From assembly GCA_012514355.1 (NCBI GenBank), contig JAAZAL010000038.1:1-9122 (forward strand): a DNA stretch of 9,122 bases. The letters are read 5' to 3'. Both the position numbers and the translations under genes were made by a program. Source of the stretch: Candidatus Dojkabacteria bacterium. Lineage in GTDB: Bacteria > Patescibacteriota > Dojkabacteria > SC72. How positions within the stretch are numbered: the first letter of the stretch is position 1; every line of letters starts with the position of its first letter. Below the pieces are notes generated by a model. It was not told where the DNA came from. It was given only the letters and a program-made list of their open reading frames with translations, and ran no database searches. Positions 1 to 6,452 of the stretch are shown here, piece after piece.

Positions 1-51
1 AGCAGACAAAGAGAAGAAGTGCCAACAGGTGACATCAAAAGTACTAAATGA
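1..51 (+). CDS. C-terminal end of an unidentified protein (partial)
   Basis: Frame 1 is open from the window edge for 16 codons and ends in TGA, followed at once by TAA (a tandem stop, 49-54). The visible residues are SRQREEVPTGDIKSTK, a charged tail with no recognisable motif. The end of this frame contains the -35-like element of the sortase promoter. An ATG at 48 overlaps its stop, which fits a tightly packed upstream gene on the same strand. The sequence contains VPTG, but this is not an LPXTG sorting signal because no hydrophobic segment follows it. Function cannot be assigned from 16 residues. That it is a real gene end is inferred from the compact layout only. Confidence 0.4.
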   Translation, partial: SRQREEVPTGDIKSTK

Positions 52-57
52 TAATAT
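29..57 (+). promoter_or_regulatory. Predicted sigma70-type promoter of the sortase gene
   Basis: GTGACA at 29-34 matches the -35 consensus TTGACA in five of six bases. A 17-base spacer leads to TAATAT at 52-57, which keeps the TA...AT of a -10 box, and a TG at 49-50 one base upstream gives the extended form TGnTAATAT. The predicted transcription start is about base 64, so the message would carry only about two bases before the ATG at 66. The elements are seen in the sequence. Promoter function is inferred, and AT-rich DNA produces such hexamers by chance, but the -35 box with ideal spacing strengthens this case. Confidence 0.55.
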
Positions 58-65
58 ATTTATAT

Positions 66-860
66 ATGGACCAAGATTTAAAAATTAAAAAGATTAGTGA
101 AAAGAAAATAGCTCAAATGACTAAAAATATCTCCTGGATATTTGGAATTATTGGATTCGGAATACTGTTAAGTCAAGGGATTCCTCTATTGAATTCATAT
201 GTTCTAGGGAAGATTCAAATTGAAAAAGAGGAGCTAATGAAAGACCCTATTCCTCAGTCATACAAAGAGTATATCGAAGATGAGTTTGCATATTACGACC
301 CTGGTAAAAGCTACTTTGAAAATCTCTCTAAGAGTGCAGAGAACCTTCAATATCAAGGTCTTTTTACATATGATCCAACCACTAAAACAAGTAAAGAGAT
401 CCTCGTAAACAGGGATTACAACAAAAATATGTCAATTTCTATTCCAGGAATAGAGATAGAAGACATTAGGATTACATCCAATGTAGAGAGCTCTAATGAA
501 GCTGTATATGATAAATACCTAAAGTTTGGGTTAGCACACTTTAAAGGAACTCCTTTACCAGGAGATGGGGGTAATTCCTTTATCTATGGTCACAGTGCAG
601 TACAAAGCTTCTTTAGTAAACATTCTAATTTGCCAGAAACAATATTTACAAGATTAGAAGATATTGATATTGGAGATATGGTAGAAATAACTAAGGAGGA
701 GGAGATCTTTAAATATATTGTTAGAAATAAAAAGATAGTATCTCCAGAGGATTTCTCGATTCTTAAAACACAAGGAGATAAAGAAACTGTAACACTAATG
801 ACCTGTTGGCCACTTGGTGCAGGAATTAAAAGGTTAGTGGTTGTGGCGGAAAGAATATAA
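66..860 (+). CDS. Membrane-anchored sortase (cysteine transpeptidase)
   Basis: Sortases cut a sorting signal in a surface protein and join it to the cell wall or to another pilin subunit, working on the outer face of the membrane. Numbering from the ATG at 66 (264 residues), a basic N-terminus (KIKKISEKK) is followed by one membrane segment at about 23-41, a linker, and a C-terminal sortase domain from about 125. The family triad is visible: His176 in the run NSFIYGHS, Cys247 in the TLMTC signature (243-247), and Arg256 nine residues later. The preceding AHFKGTPLPGDGGN run is also typical of the fold. An in-frame ATG at 48 would add six residues (MIIYLY). I prefer 66 because the -10-like TAATAT at 52-57 lies inside that extension, and the same sequence stands in front of the next gene with identical spacing. 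Class and substrate are unclear, and no LPXTG-type protein is encoded nearby. The family call is secure. Confidence 0.93.
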   Translation: MDQDLKIKKISEKKIAQMTKNISWIFGIIGFGILLSQGIPLLNSYVLGKIQIEKEELMKDPIPQSYKEYIEDEFAYYDPGKSYFENLSKSAENLQYQGLFTYDPTTKTSKEILVNRDYNKNMSISIPGIEIEDIRITSNVESSNEAVYDKYLKFGLAHFKGTPLPGDGGNSFIYGHSAVQSFFSKHSNLPETIFTRLEDIDIGDMVEITKEEEIFKYIVRNKKIVSPEDFSILKTQGDKETVTLMTCWPLGAGIKRLVVVAERI

Positions 861-866
861 TTTATG

Positions 867-872
867 TAATAT
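867..872 (+). promoter_or_regulatory. Predicted -10 element of the solute-binding protein gene
   Basis: TAATAT at 867-872 ends eight bases before the ATG at 881. Bases 867-883 match the sortase start region at 52-68 in 16 of 17 positions, including the ATG. The predicted start of transcription is about 879, giving an almost leaderless message. No good -35 box is visible at 17 bases (TTGTGG at 841-846 is too far). A second possible -10, TATAAT at 856-861, overlaps the sortase stop codon and would give a leader of about 13 bases. The region is pure A/T with a 14-base palindrome (869-882), so chance cannot be excluded. Confidence 0.4.
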
Positions 873-880
873 ATTAATAT

Positions 881-2191
881 ATGGATGAGAACAAAAAGAA
901 ATTAATAAAAATACTTCTGATTGGATTAGGTGTATTAATCTTTCTACTACTCGGCCTACTTCTAATAATACCTAGGCAACCAAGAAATGTTGAACTAACT
1001 TTCTGGGGCTTCTGGGAAGAAGAGGATGCTATGCACCCAATTATTGAGAAATATGAAGCAGAAAATCCTGGTGTTAAAATTACTTACGCTATTCAACAAC
1101 TAAGTAACTATGAATCACTCCTTTATACTAGACTTGAACAGGCACAAACTACAGATGAGCCAGCACCAGATATAGCAATGATTCATAATAGCTGGTTACC
1201 AAAATTTGAAAAATATCTTACGCCATTACCTTCAACAGTAATGAGCATTGAAACATATACAGGGGAGTTCTATCCTACCGCTTTAAAAGATTTTACTGGT
1301 AAAAAAGGAGATATATACGCCATACCACTTCAAATTGATGGCCTTATGGTTATCTACAACAAAGATTTACTAGCAAAAGCCGGATACTCTACCCCCCCTG
1401 CAGATTGGGATTCCTTTATGGACGCTGCAAAAAAAATGACCAAAACTGATAGTAGAGGGATAATAACTCAATCAGGATTAGCAGTTGGCACAGCCGAAAA
1501 TATTACTCATTCTACAGATATTCTTCTTTATTTTTTCCTTCAAAATCTAGCCCCTATAATTGGTGAAGATAAAACAGTTGTTAATTTAACCTCACCAAGA
1601 GCAGTAACAGCTTTTGAGGAGTACACCTCTTTTGCAAAAGACGAAGATGCAACATGGGCTTCATATTTGGCAAATGATGTTACACATTTTGTAAGAGGAG
1701 AGCTAGCGATGATGTTTGGAACTAGTTGGAGGGCTTTAGAAATCTTGGAGAGAACAGAGGATATAGACTTTGGATTAGCTCCACTGCCTAGATTAACCAA
1801 TAATGAAGAGGCATATCTATCCTCATATTGGGGTACTAGCGTAAGTAACACATGTAGAAATAGTAAAGAGGCCTGGGAATTTGTTGAATACCTAAGTCAA
1901 CCTGAACAATTAAGGAGATTGTACCAAAATGCTTCAAAGGTTAGAGCTTTCGGAGAACCTTACTCTAGAGTATCCATGAACTCGGAATTAGCCCAAAACG
2001 TATATACCTCAGCCCTTGCATATATGGCTCCATATATGAAATCTTGGCAATTTGGTGAACAAACCTTTGTAGAGAACAAATTAAAGGAGGCAATAACTAC
2101 ACAAAATGATGAGAATTACCAAAGCGGCGAATCCATTTTAAGAAAAGCAGAACAGGAAATTAATTTACAACTTGCAGTAAGTAATAAATAA
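881..2191 (+). CDS. Extracellular solute-binding protein, family 1 (sugar-binding type), membrane-anchored
   Basis: The 436-residue product looks like the ligand-binding subunit of a carbohydrate ABC importer. A short charged N-terminus (MDENKKK) precedes one hydrophobic segment at about 8-30. The mature domain then opens with VELTFWGFWEEED and continues with the family pattern EKYEAENPGVKITY (57-70), PDIAMI (96-101), GDIYAIPLQIDGLMVIYNKD (143-162) and a late GTSWRALEI segment (280-288). Length and order fit a complete MalE-like two-lobed protein. There is no lipobox: the only cysteine is Cys325, so anchoring must be through the uncleaved N-terminal helix rather than a lipid. No permease or ATPase gene lies in the window. 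The next gene encodes an Ig-like membrane protein and the previous one a sortase, which suggests a surface-exposed role. The ligand cannot be read from the sequence; uptake with a distant transporter, or simple binding or sensing, are both possible. Confidence 0.88.
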   Translation: MDENKKKLIKILLIGLGVLIFLLLGLLLIIPRQPRNVELTFWGFWEEEDAMHPIIEKYEAENPGVKITYAIQQLSNYESLLYTRLEQAQTTDEPAPDIAMIHNSWLPKFEKYLTPLPSTVMSIETYTGEFYPTALKDFTGKKGDIYAIPLQIDGLMVIYNKDLLAKAGYSTPPADWDSFMDAAKKMTKTDSRGIITQSGLAVGTAENITHSTDILLYFFLQNLAPIIGEDKTVVNLTSPRAVTAFEEYTSFAKDEDATWASYLANDVTHFVRGELAMMFGTSWRALEILERTEDIDFGLAPLPRLTNNEEAYLSSYWGTSVSNTCRNSKEAWEFVEYLSQPEQLRRLYQNASKVRAFGEPYSRVSMNSELAQNVYTSALAYMAPYMKSWQFGEQTFVENKLKEAITTQNDENYQSGESILRKAEQEINLQLAVSNK

Positions 2192-2201
2192 CAAGTAATA
2201 T
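2172..2201 (+). promoter_or_regulatory. Possible promoter of the Ig-like protein gene
   Basis: TAATAT at 2196-2201 ends six bases before the ATG at 2208, which would place the transcription start on the A of the start codon. TTGCAG at 2172-2177, 18 bases upstream, is a weak -35 match (three of six bases). The AGGA at 2204-2207 touches the ATG and is too close to serve as a ribosome binding site. The core TAATATAT is shared with the two preceding gene starts. Function is inferred. Confidence 0.4.
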
Positions 2202-2207
2202 ATAGGA

Positions 2208-4187
2208 ATGAATCGTACACATGCCCCAATAAAAAGAAAGCAAAAAAGTATATTACTTACTTTCCTTTTAATACTTACCTTACCAATATTCATTTTTACT
2301 CTCTTAGAAAATAGAAGCTTCGATTTTAGAAACAAAGCATTTGAAGAAATTGAATTAAGTAATCTCAACCCCTGTATCATTACATTTCCTAATGTTAATC
2401 CATATACCATACAAGTAAACAGTACAGTAAGAATACAAGTAGATGGAATTTCAGAAAACTCAACAATCAAAGAATTAACCATTACAGATGGTTCTAGTAA
2501 CATACTGTTTACTAAGTCATATGAGGATAAAATGGTTAATAGGGTTTCAGAATCTTTTCCTTACACTCCACTTGTAGCAAGAGCATATAATCTTTCGGGC
2601 AACATGAAAGATATTGCCGGAAATACATTCTCCTGTGTAATTAGTAGTCCATATGATATCAAAGGAGTAAAAGCAATCTCTTTGAACTCAAAACCTGAAT
2701 TTTTAACATCTCCAAGAGACTCTATACCTTCTCAAAGTATTCAGGTCGGAGATACATATGAGTATACACTTGAGGCAAAAGATGTAGATCAAGATACCAT
2801 TAATTACATATATTCTTTTACAAAAGGTGAGGAGTGGCTTGAGTCCACAATTATTGATGATGGAGCAGATGGTATGTTAACTATAAAGTTTAGAGGATCT
2901 ACTAAAAAAGCAGGTAGCTATCTTGCCAATGTCTTTATCCATGATGGGTATAGCAAGCATCTCTCTTCGCAGTCATGGGTAATTAGCGTAAGTAACAAAG
3001 AGAATGATAATCCTACAGTAACAATAATAGATCCAAGCTATTCAATAGTAATTAATGAGCAAGGTACTGTTCCTTTGAAATGGGAAGTCGAAGATAAGAA
3101 TCAAATAATTAGATATGAAATATATATATCCCAGAATCCAGTAAACGAAACAACTTGGGAGCCAATAGACACAAATGTACCTGGTACACAAACCAATTAC
3201 ACGGTAGATTTAAACAATAAGGAGGATGGAGCGTATAGATTAATTGTAAGAGCCATAGATGATCAAGAACCTGCAGGAGTAGGAGTGGATATCTCAGAGG
3301 AGATATTAATTTCTAGAAATACAGAGAGTCCAGAAAAACCAGATGACAATGTAGAACTTCCAGAACCACAGATAATTAATATGTCCCCTACTAGTAAAGA
3401 TGAGGTTAAAAACAATATCCCTACAATTAAAGCTTCTCTAATAGCTTCGGAAGGAGCAGTAGTGCAGGACTCTTCAATAATATTTAAACTTGATGATAGA
3501 GATGTCACAGATGAGATTAAGATAAATGAAGTAGAAGAGAATCAACATACTGTAATATATATCCCCCCAAGTGGTTTAACCAACGGAGTACACAAGGTTT
3601 CAATTTACTTTGAAGATTCAAATGGAGGAGAAAGGGAAGTTGAATGGACTTTTTCAATTGGTGATGAGAGCGCAAGTTCTGATTCTGATGTGTTTAATAT
3701 CTTGGGATTGGAAATTCCAAAGAGAACTCTTTACATAGTTTTTGGAGGAATTGCTTTAATAGCTTTAGCAATAATTGTACCTCTACTTCTTCCTCTAATA
3801 TGGAAAGACACTTCAAAAGAGGTCTCAAAAAATACAATACTTCCTGACTCAATTCCTCCTACAACTGAGATTCCAGTAATACCAATATCATCTCCAGCGA
3901 ACAAATTAACCCAAGAGAAGTTCTTAGCTCCTGAACCAGATGTTACAAATATTGAGCCTGAAAACGAAGTAATTGCTACAACTTCACCCGTAGCTATCGA
4001 TGCAAAAGAAATAGAAGAGCCTAAAGAAGAGATTACCGTTGTAGACAGCTCTGGCCAAACAACAGTTGAGGGAATTACCCCCATGTTTGAAGATTCTCAA
4101 CCTGAACCAGATTTAGAAAATCTGTATGACCAACTTAAAGAGTTAGAAGAAAAAGAAGAAAATAAAGAAAAAGATACTACTTCTTAA
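2208..4187 (+). CDS. Two-pass membrane protein with extracellular Ig-like domains
   Basis: This 659-residue protein has a basic N-terminus (KRKQK, inside) and a first membrane helix at about 14-32. A long beta-rich extracellular part runs to about 500, a second helix spans about 506-532, and a cytoplasmic tail of about 127 residues follows. The ectodomain appears to hold four beta-sandwich modules: about 55-150 (with Cys56 and Cys143, which could pair), 165-263 (cadherin/PKD-like wording such as YTLEAKDVDQDTINY and FIHDGYS), 267-370 (ending AYRLIVRAIDD, fibronectin/Ig-like) and 385-484 (GVHKVSIYFEDSNGG). A Ser/Asp-rich linker (485-494) leads to the second helix. The tail is rich in Pro, Glu, Thr and Ser and ends in a short Glu/Lys stretch (LKELEEKEENKEK) that may form a helix. 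Such modules usually mediate adhesion or protein binding at the surface. No enzyme motif or sorting signal is seen. The exact function is unknown; module boundaries are approximate. Confidence 0.8.
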   Translation: MNRTHAPIKRKQKSILLTFLLILTLPIFIFTLLENRSFDFRNKAFEEIELSNLNPCIITFPNVNPYTIQVNSTVRIQVDGISENSTIKELTITDGSSNILFTKSYEDKMVNRVSESFPYTPLVARAYNLSGNMKDIAGNTFSCVISSPYDIKGVKAISLNSKPEFLTSPRDSIPSQSIQVGDTYEYTLEAKDVDQDTINYIYSFTKGEEWLESTIIDDGADGMLTIKFRGSTKKAGSYLANVFIHDGYSKHLSSQSWVISVSNKENDNPTVTIIDPSYSIVINEQGTVPLKWEVEDKNQIIRYEIYISQNPVNETTWEPIDTNVPGTQTNYTVDLNNKEDGAYRLIVRAIDDQEPAGVGVDISEEILISRNTESPEKPDDNVELPEPQIINMSPTSKDEVKNNIPTIKASLIASEGAVVQDSSIIFKLDDRDVTDEIKINEVEENQHTVIYIPPSGLTNGVHKVSIYFEDSNGGEREVEWTFSIGDESASSDSDVFNILGLEIPKRTLYIVFGGIALIALAIIVPLLLPLIWKDTSKEVSKNTILPDSIPPTTEIPVIPISSPANKLTQEKFLAPEPDVTNIEPENEVIATTSPVAIDAKEIEEPKEEITVVDSSGQTTVEGITPMFEDSQPEPDLENLYDQLKELEEKEENKEKDTTS

Positions 4188-4194
4188 CCCCTTT

Positions 4195-4203
4195 TGATAT
4201 AAT
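4195..4203 (+). promoter_or_regulatory. Perfect extended -10 promoter of the alaS operon
   Basis: The sequence TGATATAAT (4195-4203) is an exact extended -10 box (TGnTATAAT) in the 23-base gap before alaS. It ends seven bases before the ATG at 4211, so transcription would start at about 4210-4211, at the start codon itself. No clear -35 box is present at the usual distance, which is acceptable for an extended -10 promoter. It is the best promoter candidate in the window and probably drives alaS, ruvX and mltG, perhaps also the LCP gene and holA. Activity is inferred from the match and its position. Confidence 0.65.
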
Positions 4204-4210
4204 CTTGAGT

Positions 4211-5998
4211 ATGAGACACCTTAAATACAAGGAGTTAAGAGATGAATATTTAGGTTTTTTTGAGAATAAAAATCACATTCAAATACCTAGCGCCCCATTA
4301 ATACCCGAAGATGATCCTTCTGTTCTTTTTGTTAATGCTGGCATGTTTCCTTTGGTACCATTCTTAAAAGGTGAGAAACACCCCTTGGGAGATATGCTTA
4401 CTAATTCACAAAGATGCCTTCGAACAAATGACATAGATGAGGTAGGAGATCCTTTCCACTGCACAACGTTTGAAATGTTAGGTAATTGGTCACTAAACAG
4501 ATATTTTAAAAAAGAAGCTATCGAGATGACAGCACAGTTCTTCATTGAGGTTTTAGAGATTGATATTTCTAAGATGTATGTATCCGTATTCAAAGGAGAA
4601 GAAGGGATTCCTAAAGACACAGTATCAATTGAAACATGGAAGGAGATATTTAATAAATATGGAATTAAAGCAAAGATAGGAGAAAATGAAAGAATACAAG
4701 AATTTGGGAAAGATAGTAACTGGTGGGGACTACCAACTGGAGGACCGTGCGGACCAGATAGTGAAATATTCTATGACACCGGAAAGCAACCCTGTGGAAA
4801 GAATTGTAATATTAATTGTAACTGTGGGAAATACTTAGAGCTTGGAAATAATGTATTTATGGAGTATCTTTTTGAGAATGGGGTATACCTACCACTTGGA
4901 AGACACAATGTAGATTTTGGGGGAGGACTTGAGAGATTAACCACTATTAGTCAACAGGTATCATCTGTTTTTGATATAGATATATACAAACCGATATTAG
5001 AGAAGGTAAAGGAAATCTCAAAAAATCAAAATATTAAATCTCAAAGAATAATAGTAGACCATATTAAAGCCTCTACTCTCTTGATAATGGATGGCGTATT
5101 ACCTTCTAATACAATGCAGGGATATATACTTAGAAGACTGCTTCGAAGAGCTATAAGACATGGGCGGATACTTGGAATTGAAGGCCTTTTTACAAAACAA
5201 ATCGCAGAGATCTGTATTAATCAATTTAATGAGATATATCCAAAATTTGGAAGTACAAAAGATGAAATTTTGCAAATTATTGAAAATGAAGAGGAGAAGT
5301 TTATTAAAACTATGGAGAATGGATTAAAAGAACTAGAGAGATTAATTTCAAGAGAGGAAACAATTACAGGGAATAATATTTTTCAGCTTTATGAAAGCTA
5401 TGGATTACCCAAGGAGGTAACAGAAGAAATCCTTAAAGAAAAAAATATCCCAGTTACAAACCCAGAGGGATTTGAAGATGCAAAAAAGGGACATCAACAA
5501 AAATCTAGAACAGCCTCCTCTGGTATATTCAAAGGAGGATTAGCAGATACTTCTGAGATGTCTACTAAATATCATACAGCATCTCACCTTTTCCTTGCCT
5601 CATTAAGGAAAGTCCTAGGAGACCACGTATTCCAAAAAGGAAGTAATATTACACCAGAAAGATTAAGGTTAGATTTCCCACACCCTACTAAATTAACAGA
5701 AGAGGAGATAAAAAAGGTGGAAGAGTTAGTAAATAGCGCTATAGAGAAAAAACTAGAAGTCCACTTCGAGCAGTTACCCAAAGAGAAAGCCCTAGAATTA
5801 GTCCCCTTTGCTGCCTTTGAAGAAAAATATGGAGATAGTGTAAAAGTATATTATGTTGGAGAGAAAGAAAATCCCTTTTCAATTGAAATATGTAACGGAC
5901 CTCATGTTGAAAACACTTCCCTATTAGGCAACTTTAAAATTGTAAAACAGGAGAGTGTTGGTAGTGGAATTAAAAGAATTAAAGCAATATTAGAGTAA
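4211..5998 (+). CDS. alaS: Alanine-tRNA ligase, short form lacking the C-Ala domain
   Basis: AlaRS charges tRNA-Ala with alanine in the cytoplasm. Numbering from the ATG at 4211 (595 residues), the class II catalytic domain shows LFVNAGM (39-45), FEMLGNWSLNRYFKKEAI (87-104) and the motif 3 segment VDFGGGLERL (234-243). Asp235 and Asn300 match the E. coli residues that read the G3:U70 pair. The tRNA-binding helical region includes SNTMQGYILRRLLRRAIRHG (299-318). The editing domain is intact: His455 and His459 (HTASH), Gln475, Cys561 and His565 (CNGPH), equivalent to E. coli His564, His568, Gln584, Cys666 and His670. The protein stops just after this domain, so the C-Ala domain is absent, and the roughly 100-residue beta-barrel between catalytic and editing parts is reduced to about 20 residues. 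A cysteine cluster (195, 199, 203, 205) may bind zinc. A TTG at 4205 could add two residues, but the promoter position favours 4211. It is one base from ruvX. Confidence 0.96.
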   Translation: MRHLKYKELRDEYLGFFENKNHIQIPSAPLIPEDDPSVLFVNAGMFPLVPFLKGEKHPLGDMLTNSQRCLRTNDIDEVGDPFHCTTFEMLGNWSLNRYFKKEAIEMTAQFFIEVLEIDISKMYVSVFKGEEGIPKDTVSIETWKEIFNKYGIKAKIGENERIQEFGKDSNWWGLPTGGPCGPDSEIFYDTGKQPCGKNCNINCNCGKYLELGNNVFMEYLFENGVYLPLGRHNVDFGGGLERLTTISQQVSSVFDIDIYKPILEKVKEISKNQNIKSQRIIVDHIKASTLLIMDGVLPSNTMQGYILRRLLRRAIRHGRILGIEGLFTKQIAEICINQFNEIYPKFGSTKDEILQIIENEEEKFIKTMENGLKELERLISREETITGNNIFQLYESYGLPKEVTEEILKEKNIPVTNPEGFEDAKKGHQQKSRTASSGIFKGGLADTSEMSTKYHTASHLFLASLRKVLGDHVFQKGSNITPERLRLDFPHPTKLTEEEIKKVEELVNSAIEKKLEVHFEQLPKEKALELVPFAAFEEKYGDSVKVYYVGEKENPFSIEICNGPHVENTSLLGNFKIVKQESVGSGIKRIKAILE

Positions 5999-5999
5999 T

Positions 6000-6452
6000 A
6001 TGAAAATAGAATATCCCATATTAGCGATAGATTACGGATCAAAAAGGATTGGATTGGCAATATCCGATAGCAAAGGAATAATTGCTTCCCCTCTTGAGGT
6101 ATTAAAAATTACAAAAAACAGAGGAATTGATAATATTTTAGAAGATATCCTCCTTGTTTCAGAAGAGTATAGGGTAAAAACAATATTAATAGGTAAACCT
6201 CAAATATTTAAAGAAGAGTATAAATATTCTGTTAGGAAAATTGACAAATTTGCACAAAAACTTACAGATATTACAAATATACCTGTAATATTCCAAGATG
6301 AAAGCTATTCTACAAATTACTCTCAAAATATGCTACTATCACTTGGACAAAATATTAAGTCTAGCAGAGAGAAAATTGATATGATTTCTGCTACAATGTT
6401 TCTTCAAGAATTCTTAAATTCTAATTATAAAGGAAATGAAAAGTCTCATTAA
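6000..6452 (+). CDS. ruvX: RuvX/YqgF family RNase H-fold nuclease (putative pre-16S rRNA nuclease)
   Basis: YqgF proteins are small RNase H-like nucleases needed for maturation of the 5' end of 16S rRNA; some were first proposed to be Holliday junction resolvases. The 150-residue length is usual. Motifs in order are AIDYGSKRIGLAISD (9-23, with the metal-binding Asp11), ILIGKP (62-67), FQDESYST (98-105) and KIDMISATMFLQEFL (125-139, with Asp127), giving the acidic residues expected of the active site. Departures from the common forms are GKP for GLP, no clear NGTEG-like loop after it, and DES where many members have DER. The ATG lies one base after the alaS stop, and no ribosome binding site is visible, so translation is probably coupled to alaS. 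The last 17 bases overlap mltG. The order alaS-ruvX-mltG is also the Firmicutes core order, which supports the assignment. Confidence 0.92.
   Translation: MKIEYPILAIDYGSKRIGLAISDSKGIIASPLEVLKITKNRGIDNILEDILLVSEEYRVKTILIGKPQIFKEEYKYSVRKIDKFAQKLTDITNIPVIFQDESYSTNYSQNMLLSLGQNIKSSREKIDMISATMFLQEFLNSNYKGNEKSH

Noticed and set aside
1..51. VPTG in the upstream partial protein as a sortase sorting signal
   Set aside because: The motif lacks the residue between Pro and Thr, and no hydrophobic segment or basic tail follows before the stop.
869..882. Perfect 14-base palindrome (ATATATTAATATAT) as an operator
   Set aside because: It is made only of A and T, overlaps the likely -10 and start codon, and such palindromes are expected often in DNA of this composition. 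Kept only as a note on the start element.
1540..1851. Open frame of 103 codons on the - strand inside the solute-binding protein gene
   Set aside because: It is fully covered by a gene with clear family motifs, and its translation is low-complexity with no domain. The other - strand frames (2165-2503, 3263-3508, 3731-4084, 4279-4620, 5584-5781, 6728-7079, 7651-7866) were rejected for the same reason.
4205..4207. TTG start for alaS, two codons upstream of the ATG
   Set aside because: The TTG lies within the predicted -10 to +1 interval, and AlaRS proteins normally begin close to the conserved helix that follows the ATG at 4211.
6429..6434. AAAGGA as a ribosome binding site for mltG
   Set aside because: It leaves one base before the ATG, too close for pairing with 16S rRNA during initiation at that codon.
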